A stretch of 64,000 nt of DNA from assembly GCA_017458145.1 (NCBI GenBank), contig JAFTGA010000030.1, positions 1-64,000 on the forward strand. The letters run 5' to 3'. A program made the position numbers and the translations under genes. Below the pieces are notes generated by a model. That model was not told the origin of the DNA and ran no database searches. It was given only the letters and a program-made list of their open reading frames with translations. This document shows positions 26,086 to 34,946 of the stretch, piece after piece. This DNA comes from Bacteroidales bacterium (GTDB taxonomy: Bacteria; Bacteroidota; Bacteroidia; Bacteroidales; UBA932). Every line of letters starts with the position of its first letter. Position 1 is the first letter of the stretch.

Positions 26086-27930
26086 ATGAACCTCCTGATC
26101 CTTCTCGTCGCAGGCGTGATCGCGACGCATCCGGCCGGCAATCCCAATGCTCGGCTGCTGACCGTGGCCGAGTCCGTCGGCCAGGGCGAACGCTCCGTCT
26201 ACCCCGAACAGGTCCGCCTGTTCTGGACCGCCGACAGCCAGCTGACCAAGGAAATGCCCCGCCGGGAGCCTCCCCGGTGGACACTCCCCGAGCCGGAGGG
26301 CCCCGGCATCGTGTACGGCCAGTCCGTCAGCCGCAATGAGTTCGGCATCAACACGGGCGTCTTCCCCGCCCCGGACGGCAAGCGCCTCGCCGTGTACCGC
26401 AAGGACGAGTCCGCCGTGACGCTCTATCCGCTCTACGACATCACCCCCCGCACCGGCGAAGCCAGGATGATCCGCTACCCGATGGCCGGGATGGCCTCGG
26501 AGCACATCACCCTCTGCGTCACCGACCTGGAAGGCAACATCCGGACCACCCTGCAGGTGGACGACTTCGACGACGAACGCTACCTCGCCTGCGTCACCTG
26601 GTCCCCCGACAGCAAATACCTCTTCGTGCAGGTGCTCAACCGCGCCCAGCACGAGATGCACCTCAATATGTACCGTGCCGACGACGGCCGCTTCGTGCGG
26701 ACGCTCCTGACCGAGCGCAACGACGCCTGGGTGGAGCCCGAACAGCCGCTCCATTTCATCCGGGGCAGCTACGAGTTCCTGTATACCACCGACAACCGCG
26801 ACGGCTACAAGAACCTCTACCGCTGCGACACCCTGGGCCGGGTGGAGCGGGCAACCGCCGTGGATGCCGACGTGCGCTATGTCGCCAACGACGGCAAATA
26901 CCTCTATTATACCTCTTCGGAAGTCTCTCCCGTCGAGAACCACCTGTTCCGGATGAAAATCACGGGGAAGGGTTTCGGCAAGCCCCAACGCCTCACCCCG
27001 GAGGAAGGCTGGCACCAGGTCTCCCTCTCGCCCGACTGCAGCAAGTTCATCGACCGTTACAGCAGCTTCAACGTCCCGGGCGTGACGCAGGTCCGCAGCA
27101 CGGACGGCCGGCTGCTGGAAAAGGTCCTCACCGCCCTCGATCCGCTGGACGAATACGCCCAGTGCCGGATGGAGCTCGGCGCCACCCCGTCCGCCGACGG
27201 GCAGTTCGACAACTATTACCGGCTGATCTACCCGCGGGACTTCGACCCGTCGAAGAAATATCCCCTGATCGTCTATGTGTACGGCGGGCCGCATACCCAG
27301 CTGGTCAACAACAGCTGGCTCGGCAACCTGCGGATGTGGGAGCTGCTGATGGCCCAGCGCGGCTATGTGGTCTATGTCCAGGACAACCGGGGCACGCCTT
27401 ACCACGGTGCCGCTTACGAGAAGGCCATCAACCGGCAGTGCGGACAGGCCGAGGCGGCCGACCAGATGGCCGGCATCCGGGCCCTGCTGGACCGCGCCCC
27501 CTGGATCGACCGCAGCCGCATCGGCGTGCACGGCTGGAGCTACGGCGGATTCATGACGCTCACGCTCACGACGATGAATCCCCATTTCTTCAAAGTCTCC
27601 GTGGCCGGCGGGCCGGTCATCGACTGGAAGTGGTACGAAGTGATGTACGGCGAGCGCTATATGGACAACCCCGCCACCAACCCGGAGGGGTTTGAAAAGA
27701 CCTCGCTCATCCCCCGCGCAGCCGACCTGACCGGCCGCGTGCTGATCTGCCAGGGCGTGCTGGACGGCACCGTCGTGCCGCAGCACTCGCTCAGTTTCGT
27801 GCAGGCCTGCATCGAGGCGGGCGTTCCCGTGGACTGGTTCCCCTACCCGATGGACGAGCACAATATGCGGGGCAAGGCCCGCCTGCACCTCTACGAAAAG
27901 ATCACCGACTACTTCGAACAGTTCCTGTAA
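26086..27930 (+). CDS. S9 family peptidase, DPP-IV-like
   Basis: 614 residues. A short N-terminal hydrophobic segment (MNLLILLVAGVIA) could be a signal sequence. A beta-propeller domain spans about 40-375, with WSPDSKYLFV-type blades. An alpha/beta hydrolase domain follows with the nucleophile Ser in HGWSYGGFM (about 483) and the His in DEHNMRG near 592; the Asp is expected in LDGTVVPQH. It should remove dipeptides from peptide N-termini (Xaa-Pro preference is typical). It is somewhat shorter than most Bacteroidota DPP-IV proteins (about 720 aa) because the N-terminal part is reduced. A second S9 gene lies at 55642-57522. Confidence 0.9.
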   Translation: MNLLILLVAGVIATHPAGNPNARLLTVAESVGQGERSVYPEQVRLFWTADSQLTKEMPRREPPRWTLPEPEGPGIVYGQSVSRNEFGINTGVFPAPDGKRLAVYRKDESAVTLYPLYDITPRTGEARMIRYPMAGMASEHITLCVTDLEGNIRTTLQVDDFDDERYLACVTWSPDSKYLFVQVLNRAQHEMHLNMYRADDGRFVRTLLTERNDAWVEPEQPLHFIRGSYEFLYTTDNRDGYKNLYRCDTLGRVERATAVDADVRYVANDGKYLYYTSSEVSPVENHLFRMKITGKGFGKPQRLTPEEGWHQVSLSPDCSKFIDRYSSFNVPGVTQVRSTDGRLLEKVLTALDPLDEYAQCRMELGATPSADGQFDNYYRLIYPRDFDPSKKYPLIVYVYGGPHTQLVNNSWLGNLRMWELLMAQRGYVVYVQDNRGTPYHGAAYEKAINRQCGQAEAADQMAGIRALLDRAPWIDRSRIGVHGWSYGGFMTLTLTTMNPHFFKVSVAGGPVIDWKWYEVMYGERYMDNPATNPEGFEKTSLIPRAADLTGRVLICQGVLDGTVVPQHSLSFVQACIEAGVPVDWFPYPMDEHNMRGKARLHLYEKITDYFEQFL

Positions 27931-29069
27931 TGAAAAGACTCTTCTCCGCCGCCATCGCCCTGCTGCTGGCCGTCTCGCCGCTGCTGGCACAGAAGAAGGC
28001 CGAGACCAAACTCTATGAGAAGACCCTGTCGAAGCCCTCCGTCGAGGCCTTTGACAAGTTCCTCAAGAAATACCCGTCATCCGTCTATGCGGCCGACATC
28101 CTGGCGCGCAAGGATACCCTGCTCAACATCTCACCCTACGACGGGAAGCAGGCGGCGGCCATCGCGGCCGGACTGCTGCCCGGGACCGGAGAACTGCTTG
28201 CCGTCGCCGACCGGCGCGAGGCGGTGGACCGCATCTATGCCGTCTGCCTGGAGGGAGCAGGCCTGGCACTCGACCAGGTCCGCATCGTCACCTTCGTCAA
28301 GACGGCCGGGAACTGGGAGCAGGAAGGCATCTATGACGCACCTGCCGCCGACGCCGGAGGGATGGCATCCCGGGCGTTCGTGGACGGGAGTTCCGTCGTC
28401 AGCATCCGGGATACCCGCTTCCTGTTTTTCAATTACCTGCTCAGCAGCGCTGACGGCGTGCAGCAGTGCTATGTCGCCGCCGCATACGCTCCGCAGACCG
28501 ATGACTTCGGCTGCGTGTCCTTCCGCGGAAAAGACATCCGCGGGACGGGGCACGTCCCGCCCTACAACATCCTCGGCCGCACGGACGAAGCCCTGCTCAG
28601 CGGCATGGAACGTCCCTGGATGCGGCTGCTACTCAAGAACATACAGGAAAACGAATGGCTGGAAGAGATCCCGGAGAACTTCTATCTGACCGATGCCGCC
28701 ATCGAATGGTGGCAGGAGCAGAACCCGGACGCGCTGACCAGCGCCACGCACCTCAAGTTCAACATCCTGCAGCCGGAGAGCTCGCTCGTGGAGGAGTTCA
28801 CCAAGGCCAAGGGGAAGAAGAATTCCTCCAAATACACCGCCGCGATGTTCGACCACCGCGGCTGGACCGTGATCGTGGCCTACCAGAAGGCGGACGACAA
28901 TTATGTCCTCGCCTGGGTCGAACCCGAGTGCAGGGACCACTATAAGGACCGCCTGCTCAACAGCATCGCCTTCGACGACGCCAACACGCTCGCCCTGTCC
29001 TACTACCACGGCAACCGCACATTCAAATACCGCCTCAACCTCGCATCCAAGAACCTCAGCAGAAGATAG
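27930..29069 (+). CDS. Secreted protein of unknown function
   Basis: 379 residues with a clear signal peptide (MKRLFSAAIALLLAVSPLLAQ). It starts inside the previous stop (TAATG), so it is translationally coupled to the S9 peptidase. Early residues include a short TPR-like helix pair (SVEAFDKFLKKYPSSVYAAD). The rest is mixed alpha/beta with several Trp/Tyr-rich strands and no recognisable catalytic motif. Its role is probably periplasmic. Confidence 0.7.
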   Translation: MKRLFSAAIALLLAVSPLLAQKKAETKLYEKTLSKPSVEAFDKFLKKYPSSVYAADILARKDTLLNISPYDGKQAAAIAAGLLPGTGELLAVADRREAVDRIYAVCLEGAGLALDQVRIVTFVKTAGNWEQEGIYDAPAADAGGMASRAFVDGSSVVSIRDTRFLFFNYLLSSADGVQQCYVAAAYAPQTDDFGCVSFRGKDIRGTGHVPPYNILGRTDEALLSGMERPWMRLLLKNIQENEWLEEIPENFYLTDAAIEWWQEQNPDALTSATHLKFNILQPESSLVEEFTKAKGKKNSSKYTAAMFDHRGWTVIVAYQKADDNYVLAWVEPECRDHYKDRLLNSIAFDDANTLALSYYHGNRTFKYRLNLASKNLSRR

Positions 29070-29071
29070 TT

Positions 29072-30421
29072 ATGAAAGAATACATCGAACGGAACCGGGA
29101 GCGCTTCTTCGAGGAGCTGTTCTCCCTGCTGCGCATCCCCTCCGTGAGCGCAAGGCCCGAACACAAAGAAGATATGTACCTGTGCGCTTCGGCGCTGGCA
29201 GATCTGCTGCTGGCGGCGGGCGCCGACGAGGCCGGCGTCAGCGACACAGCCGGCCACCCGGTGGTCTTCGGCCAGAAGATCATCGACCCCAAGGCGCGCA
29301 CGGTGCTGGTCTATGGCCACTACGACGTCCAGCCGGTCGAGCCGCTGGACAAATGGGCGCACGATCCGTTCGATCCGCAGGTGCACGACGGGGCCATCTG
29401 GGGCCGCGGCGCCAACGATGACAAGGGGCAGCTCTTCATGCACATCAAGGCCTTCGAGTATTTGCTTCAGAGCGGCAGGCTGCGGCACAATGTCAAGTTC
29501 CTCTTCGAGGGCGAGGAGGAGATCAGCAGCCCGTCGCTGCCTGCCTGGATCAAGGCGCACAGGCGGTTGCTCAAGGCCGACCTGTGCCTGGTGAGCGACA
29601 CCACGATGCTCGGCGAAGACGTGCCTTCCATCAACTGCGGGATGCGCGGGCTGAGCTATCTGGAAGTCAAGGTCACCGGCCCGGACAAAGACCTGCATTC
29701 CGGGCATTTCGGCGGCACGGTCGCCAACCCGATCCAAGTCCTCTGCGAGATGATTGCCTCGCTGATCGGCGAGGACGGGCGCGTCGCCGTGCCGGGTTTC
29801 TACGACGATGTCGTGGAGCTGTCCCGTGCCGACCGCCGGCTGCTCGGACGGGCGCCGTTCGACCTGAAGGAGTACAAGGAGTTCCTGGGGGTGCGCGAAT
29901 TGCGCGGCGAGAAGGGCTACACGCCCCTTGAGCGCGTGGGGATCCGACCTTGCCTGGACGTATGCGGCATCTGGGGCGGCTATACCGGCGCCGGAGCCAA
30001 GACGGTGCTCCCGTCCGAGGCCCACGCCAAGATCTCGATGCGCCTGGTCCCCGGGCAGCGCAGCGCGCAAATCTCCCGGCTCGTCGAGCGACACCTCCGG
30101 AAGATTGCGCCGAAGTGTGTCCGCGTGGAAGTCACGCCCTGCGGGGGCTGCGACGGATTCACGATCCCAATCAGTTCCCCCGCCTACCAGGCAGCCTCCC
30201 GCGCCATCGGCGAAGTCTATGGCGTCGAGCCCGTCCCTGCCCGGGGCGGCGGCTCCATCGGCATCCTGGGCGAAATGCAGAAGATCCTGAGGATCGATCC
30301 GCTCCTGATGGGCTTCGGTCTGGAGCGCGACACCATCCACTCCCCCAACGAAAGCTACCTGCTGCGGCAGTTCTTCGGCGGGATGGAATCCATCGCCAAG
30401 TTCTACGAGTACTGGGACTAG
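29072..30421 (+). CDS. M20 family metallopeptidase (dipeptidase)
   Basis: 449 residues. The M20 metal-site motifs are present in order: GHYDVQPVEP near residue 82, WGRGANDDKGQ near 113, the EGEEEISSP acid near 147, and SDTTM with the dimerisation domain following. A late SPNESYLLRQ carries a histidine just upstream (IHSPNE). It hydrolyses short peptides with two zinc ions. No signal peptide, so cytoplasmic. With the S9 peptidase upstream it would finish peptide breakdown. Two palindromic hairpins follow. Confidence 0.9.
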   Translation: MKEYIERNRERFFEELFSLLRIPSVSARPEHKEDMYLCASALADLLLAAGADEAGVSDTAGHPVVFGQKIIDPKARTVLVYGHYDVQPVEPLDKWAHDPFDPQVHDGAIWGRGANDDKGQLFMHIKAFEYLLQSGRLRHNVKFLFEGEEEISSPSLPAWIKAHRRLLKADLCLVSDTTMLGEDVPSINCGMRGLSYLEVKVTGPDKDLHSGHFGGTVANPIQVLCEMIASLIGEDGRVAVPGFYDDVVELSRADRRLLGRAPFDLKEYKEFLGVRELRGEKGYTPLERVGIRPCLDVCGIWGGYTGAGAKTVLPSEAHAKISMRLVPGQRSAQISRLVERHLRKIAPKCVRVEVTPCGGCDGFTIPISSPAYQAASRAIGEVYGVEPVPARGGGSIGILGEMQKILRIDPLLMGFGLERDTIHSPNESYLLRQFFGGMESIAKFYEYWD

Positions 30422-30446
30422 GGCTCCGTCATGTCCTTCCCCCGTC

Positions 30447-30476
30447 ATGCCCGGCTTGGCCGGGCATCTCTTTTTT
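30447..30476 (+). terminator. Rho-independent terminator made of a palindromic repeat (family R3)
   Basis: ATGCCCGGC (30447-30455), loop TTG, GCCGGGCAT (30459-30467), then TCTCTTTTTT. It ends the 25651-30421 run. The sequence GTCAT-palindrome-with-CTTG-loop is shared by 30525-30552 and 31577-31600. Confidence 0.8.
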
Positions 30477-30524
30477 GCCGTCAGCCGGGCCTGATCCCTT
30501 CGTCATCCCCGACCCACCCTTCCG

Positions 30525-30552
30525 TCATTCGCCGACTTGATCGGCGAATCTC
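30525..30552 (+). repeat. Palindromic repeat family R3, second copy
   Basis: ATTCGCCGA (30527-30535), loop CTTGA and TCGGCGAAT (30541-30549) form a perfect stem; GTC precedes and CTC follows as in the first copy. A degenerate half copy (CGTCATCCCCGACCC) lies just upstream at about 30501-30515. Confidence 0.7.
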
Positions 30553-30560
30553 TTCAAGGG

Positions 30561-30700
30561 AGATTTACAAATAATCGCCATCTGGCCGCCCTCCGGCTGT
30601 AAATCTCCCCATAAAATAGCACGCCAAGGGCCCAAAACCGGGAGTGGTTTACAGCTGCACCCGCGCAGAAAGCCCTTTTCGTGTAAATCTGTTTTCGAAA
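30561..30700. repeat. Intergenic repeat family R1, copy B
   Basis: Same landmarks and order as 24101-24240: GATTTACA (30562), GGCTGTAAATCTCCCC (30595-30610), ACCGGGAG, GCGCAGAAAG and TTTCGTGTAAATCTGTTTT. It fills most of the 385-bp gap between the M20 gene and the MgtC-like gene together with the R3 copies; nothing else is seen in that gap apart from the promoter. Confidence 0.75.
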
Positions 30701-30793
30701 TGGAATCAAATCGACCATTACCCGCCAGCCGCGCACCAAAACTCTTGATGCGTGACGCTGACAATTTGTATTCGGGAATTGCTTGTTTTTCGC

Positions 30794-30801
30794 TATCTTT
30801 G
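30794..30801 (+). promoter_or_regulatory. Promoter -7 box TATCTTTG for the MgtC-like gene
   Basis: Exact TAnnTTTG match only 5 nt before ATG 30807, implying a leaderless mRNA. Confidence 0.65.
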
Positions 30802-30806
30802 TCAGT

Positions 30807-31451
30807 ATGATTGACATCGGTGAAATGATCCTGCGCATCGCGGTCGGGGGCCTGCTGGGCGCCCTGATCGGGCTGGAGCGCCATCTGCGGGCCAAGGAGG
30901 CCGGTATCCGTACGCATTTCCTGGTGGGCCTGGGCAGCGCCCTGTTCATGGTGGTCTCGCAGTTCGGCTTTCCGGATGCGGAGCGTTTCGACGCGTCCCG
31001 GATTGCGGCACAGGTCGTGTCCGGCATGGGTTTCCTGGGCGCCGGCCTGATCATCTTCCAGAAGAATTCCGTCCGCGGCCTGACCACGGCGGCCGGCATC
31101 TGGGTGGTCTCCGCCATCGGCCTGGCCAGCGGGGCCGGGATGTTTTGGCTGGGCGGTTCCGCCGCGGTAATGGCGGTCATCTGCCTGGAGGCGATGCACT
31201 TCTTCCTGCGGCATTACGAACTGCGCCGGATCCGGGTCAGCATCTCGGCCGCTTCGGAAGACGCCCTGCAGAACGCCCTGCAGCGCTTCGGGCACGAATT
31301 ACAGTTCTACACGATGGAGCGGCACCCGGAAGGGATCGACGCCACCATCGTCCTGCAAGTCACCTCCCGGGAATACACCGGCAAGCTCTTCAAGACCGGC
31401 CGGTCCATCCCGGGCATCACGGTCACCAAGATCGAACCCGTCGAAGATTAA
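30807..31451 (+). CDS. MgtC/SapB family membrane protein
   Basis: 214 residues from ATG 30807, the first start after the promoter box. The N-terminal half has four to five transmembrane helices with the MgtC signature region (GLLGALIGLERHLRAKEAGIRTH, GMGFLGAGLIIF, VRGLTTAAGIWVVSAIGLASG). The C-terminal 80 residues form a soluble ACT-like domain. Family members are linked to Mg2+ limitation and ATP synthase control in pathogens; here the role is unknown. Its stop overlaps that of the convergent rhamnosidase gene in TTAA (31448-31451). Confidence 0.9.
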   Translation: MIDIGEMILRIAVGGLLGALIGLERHLRAKEAGIRTHFLVGLGSALFMVVSQFGFPDAERFDASRIAAQVVSGMGFLGAGLIIFQKNSVRGLTTAAGIWVVSAIGLASGAGMFWLGGSAAVMAVICLEAMHFFLRHYELRRIRVSISAASEDALQNALQRFGHELQFYTMERHPEGIDATIVLQVTSREYTGKLFKTGRSIPGITVTKIEPVED

Positions 31452-34400
31452 TATTTCACTTCGAACACAAAGCTGCCGGAGTCAAGCTCCATCATCACGC
31501 GGCCGCGCAGGGCGCGGGGCTCCCCGACGCCTTCCATTCCCTTGCGCACGAACACCTTGGAGATCGGTGACGGAGCTTCCGGGTCAAGCCCGGAATGACG
31601 ACTCGTCTGCCCGGATCCCGTCCTTTCGGTTTCCAGCGTCAGCGACGCAGTTGTGTTCGCCGGAATGGTGACGCGGTAGAAGTAGCCGCCGTCTGTCTTC
31701 TCCCAGCCGGCCTCGATGCGCCCGTAGGGGCTCTCGAAACCGCCGCGGGCGAAGGTCTCCTTCCCGCCGACCTTCGGCTGGAGCAGGATATGCTTGTAAG
31801 CGGGACGGTTCTCGTCGCGCTGGATGCCCAGCTGATGGGAGTACATCCATTCTCCGATGGCGCCGTAGGCGTAGTGGTTGAAGGAGTTCATATCGACGGG
31901 GCCGAATCCGTTCTCGAGGGTATAGGAATTCCAGCGCTCCCACATCGTGGTCGCACCCTGCAGCACCGGATAGAGCCAGGACGGGTACTTCGTCTGCTCG
32001 AAGAGCGTATAGGCAACGTCGCTGCGGCCGTTCTCCGACAGGGCGAGGTTGAGGTACGGCGTGCCGATGAAGCCCGTCGTGAGCGTGCTTCCGTGCTGCT
32101 CGATGTCGGCGACCAGATGCGCCACCGCCCTGTCGCGCAGTTCGCCGTCCAGCAGGCCGAAGCGCAGCGGGAGGGCGTAGGAGGTCTGCGTGTCCACCGG
32201 GACGATCTCCCCGTCCTTCGGAGCATTGGGGTCCACGGGCATTCCCGGCCAGCGGAGCGCCACGTACGGCGCCACCGTCACACCGTCCTCCCGCATATAC
32301 TTTGCCACGAAGCCGGCCTTGACCTTCTCGTAGAGCGCGGCATAGCGCCGGGACTCGCGGCTCCTGCCCAGGGCAGAGGCCATCCGCGACATCATATAGG
32401 CGTCGTAGGCATAGTAGGCCGTGTTGGTCAGGCCGATGTCCGTGCGTTCGATTGCGAGGTGGTCGCCGATGCCGGAGGCGACCTGCGTGCCGTCCGGATT
32501 CGCCTGGCGCTCCAGGTAATCCATATAGCGCACCATCGAATCCCAGTGCTCCTGAAGCACGCGGATGTCGCCGTACTGCTCCCACACCTGATAGGGGACG
32601 ATAATGCCGGCCTCCATCCATCCCATCCAGCCGGGCTGGTCGTTGGTGAAGCCGTAGGGCGGTCGGCCCGTGACGGGATAGTAGTTGAAATAGCTGCCGT
32701 CGTAGTTCTGATTGTCCCGCATTGACCAGAGCCAGCGGGCGTAGAATTTGTCCACCCAGGGGCTGAAATAGGTCGCCGTGCGGGCAAACACCTGCGCGTC
32801 GCCCGTCCAGCCCTGGCGCTCGTCGCGCTGCGGGCAGTCGGTCGGCACGGCCTGGAAGTTGTCCCGCTGGCCCCACTGGATATTCTGGAAGAGGCGGTTG
32901 ATGTCGGCCTCGGAGCTCTCGTAGTCCGCGGTCGTGTGGCCGATGGACTCGAGCACGACGGCCTTGACGGCGGAGAGCGGAAGCGGCTTGTCCAGACCGG
33001 TCACGGACACGTAGCGGAAGCCGTGGTCCGTAAAGACGGGCTGGTAGGTCTCGCCCTCCCTGCTGCCGCGCATCGTGTAGTTGTCGATAGAAATGGCACC
33101 CCGGTAATTTTCCACATAGACCTGGCCCTTCTTGGCCTGGTACATCCCGACGGTATAGGGCGCGACCGGATCGGTCGGGATGCGCTCGGGATAGATCATC
33201 TCGCCGTAACGCAGGTTCACCACCTGTCCGGCCTTGCCGCGCATCCCTTCCAGGCGCGGCACGCCGATGATGTTCTGCCCGAAATCATAGACGAAGGTGC
33301 CCTTGACCGGTTCGTTCACGCTGACGGCGGCGAGCGTGATGTTGTTCTGCACCGGCAGGCCCACGTAGGCCTGGATCTGCACGCCGGGCGCCGGGCGCTC
33401 CAGGATGTCGGCGGCACTCCAGGCGGAGTCGTCGAAACCGCCCTCCGTCCAGCCGTCCACTTCCTTGCGGGCGTCATAGTCCTCGCCGAACTGGAATCCG
33501 TTGCGCGTCACGGGGCCGTGGTCCCATTTCTTCCAGCTGCCGTCGGTCACTATCACTTCGGACGAACCGTCCTCATAGGTCAGCAGCACCTTGGCGAGCA
33601 GCGACTGGCGGATGCCGTAGGGATCCACATACGCGGAAGTGAAGATATTGAGGTCGCTGTACCAGCCCGCCCCGAGCATGGCGCCCAGGCCGTTGGAGCC
33701 GGGCTTCAGAAGCCCGGTGATATCGTAGGCGTTGTACATGATCCGATAGCGGTAGTCCGTCCAGCCGGGGTTGTAGTAGTCATTGCTGACGCGCCGGCCG
33801 TTGACGTAGAACTCATAGATTCCGCGCGCGGTCACGTACAGGCGTGCCGACTTGAGCGGCTTGCTGACCTGCACGTCCCGGCGCAGCATCGGGGCGGACA
33901 CGAGGCCGTAGGGCTCCCACACCTGCAGGCGGCCCGTCCCCGTCACGTCGTGACGGACGGTCGGATCGGTATAGAGGACCGTGTCCCAGTTCCGCTCGGA
34001 GATCACGATGTTGCTGAACGTGGCCTTCTCCCCGCGCGGCTGGCGGAACCCGATGGAGTGCAGGCGCGCCCAGTCGCAGATATACTCGCCGCCGGGATAG
34101 GGCGTGATGACCATCTGGAAAGGATTGCCGGAGTTGACATTCTCCCGGCGCGGACCGCCGGGCACGCCCTCCGTCGGGCGGAGTGTCCGGCCGTCGAAAT
34201 GCACGATCAGGTTGGACTTGAGGTGGTAGCCCGGCGTGCTGACCTGCAGGCAGACGTGGTGCTGCGCCCGGGGATCCGTGACGACACCGCCGAGGTCGAT
34301 GGTCGACAGGTGGCGGATGTCCCCTTCCACGCAGTATTCGATGATGAATTTCGGCGTGCCCTGGATATTGTACTCCGCCGTGATCCAGTTCTTCTCATCC

Positions 34401-34942
34401 TGGACGCTGTAGGCGAACACGGCGCGGCTGCTCCCCTGCGGGATCTGCACATCATAGTCGATATCGAAGAAGGTACGATAGCGGGACACGCCGACCTCCT
34501 GCGAGCCGATCCACTCGGCCCGGCTCCAGCCGGAGCCCATCAGGCCCGTCTCGAACCAGGTCGGGTCCGACTCCACCAGCGCATCCTGCTCGTCCCGGAC
34601 CTGGACTTTCCAGAAATAGCGGGTCGAGGGGCGCAGCGCAGCGCCCTCATAAGGGATGTTGAGCGAGGCATCCGAACGGATCATCCCGGAATCATAGACC
34701 AGAGAGCCGGCCTGCAGGTCCTCCTCCGAGAGCGCCACCAGCACGCGGTAGGCGCGCTGCAGGGCACCGGTGCGGCCGGAACGCATCTGCCAGCTGAAAT
34801 ACGGCCGGGCTTCGTCCAGCCCCAGCGGGGTGTCCATCGCCTCCGTGCGGAGGTTCACGATCTGCACCTCATCTTTCCCGCTCTCGGCGGAGGCAGGCAT
34901 AAAAAGCAAAGATATGCTGAGCAGTAAAGAGCTGATAAACAT
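31448..34942 (-). CDS. Secreted GH78 alpha-L-rhamnosidase
   Basis: 1164 residues with a signal peptide (MFISSLLLSISLLFMPASA). N-terminal Ig-like and carbohydrate-binding domains precede the (alpha/alpha)6 catalytic domain. The key GH78 motif DCPQRDERQGWTGDAQ lies near residues 700-715, and a second acidic motif region follows near 970. A C-terminal beta-sandwich closes the chain. It releases terminal alpha-L-rhamnose, for example from rhamnogalacturonan or flavonoid glycosides. The C-terminal domain carries an in-frame palindromic insertion encoding SRHSGLDPEAPSP (near 31577-31600). It lies 4 nt after the CE15-like esterase gene, so both are co-transcribed. Confidence 0.92.
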   Translation of the reverse strand: MFISSLLLSISLLFMPASAESGKDEVQIVNLRTEAMDTPLGLDEARPYFSWQMRSGRTGALQRAYRVLVALSEEDLQAGSLVYDSGMIRSDASLNIPYEGAALRPSTRYFWKVQVRDEQDALVESDPTWFETGLMGSGWSRAEWIGSQEVGVSRYRTFFDIDYDVQIPQGSSRAVFAYSVQDEKNWITAEYNIQGTPKFIIEYCVEGDIRHLSTIDLGGVVTDPRAQHHVCLQVSTPGYHLKSNLIVHFDGRTLRPTEGVPGGPRRENVNSGNPFQMVITPYPGGEYICDWARLHSIGFRQPRGEKATFSNIVISERNWDTVLYTDPTVRHDVTGTGRLQVWEPYGLVSAPMLRRDVQVSKPLKSARLYVTARGIYEFYVNGRRVSNDYYNPGWTDYRYRIMYNAYDITGLLKPGSNGLGAMLGAGWYSDLNIFTSAYVDPYGIRQSLLAKVLLTYEDGSSEVIVTDGSWKKWDHGPVTRNGFQFGEDYDARKEVDGWTEGGFDDSAWSAADILERPAPGVQIQAYVGLPVQNNITLAAVSVNEPVKGTFVYDFGQNIIGVPRLEGMRGKAGQVVNLRYGEMIYPERIPTDPVAPYTVGMYQAKKGQVYVENYRGAISIDNYTMRGSREGETYQPVFTDHGFRYVSVTGLDKPLPLSAVKAVVLESIGHTTADYESSEADINRLFQNIQWGQRDNFQAVPTDCPQRDERQGWTGDAQVFARTATYFSPWVDKFYARWLWSMRDNQNYDGSYFNYYPVTGRPPYGFTNDQPGWMGWMEAGIIVPYQVWEQYGDIRVLQEHWDSMVRYMDYLERQANPDGTQVASGIGDHLAIERTDIGLTNTAYYAYDAYMMSRMASALGRSRESRRYAALYEKVKAGFVAKYMREDGVTVAPYVALRWPGMPVDPNAPKDGEIVPVDTQTSYALPLRFGLLDGELRDRAVAHLVADIEQHGSTLTTGFIGTPYLNLALSENGRSDVAYTLFEQTKYPSWLYPVLQGATTMWERWNSYTLENGFGPVDMNSFNHYAYGAIGEWMYSHQLGIQRDENRPAYKHILLQPKVGGKETFARGGFESPYGRIEAGWEKTDGGYFYRVTIPANTTASLTLETERTGSGQTSRHSGLDPEAPSPISKVFVRKGMEGVGEPRALRGRVMMELDSGSFVFEVKY
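31577..31600 (-). repeat. Palindromic repeat R3 inserted in frame in the rhamnosidase gene
   Basis: On the minus strand it reads CGTCATTCCGGGCTTGACC followed by CGGAA. The stem TTCCGGG/CCCGGAA pairs around a 5-nt loop. It matches the GTCAT-stem-CTTG-loop pattern of the copies at 30447 and 30525. In the gene it encodes RHSGLDPE without breaking the frame. Confidence 0.75.
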
Positions 34943-34946
34943 GGCG

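Noticed and set aside
30525..31295. Minus-strand open frame of 256 codons across repeat R1 copy B and the MgtC-like gene
   Set aside because: It is antisense to a clear MgtC-family protein and has no independent support.
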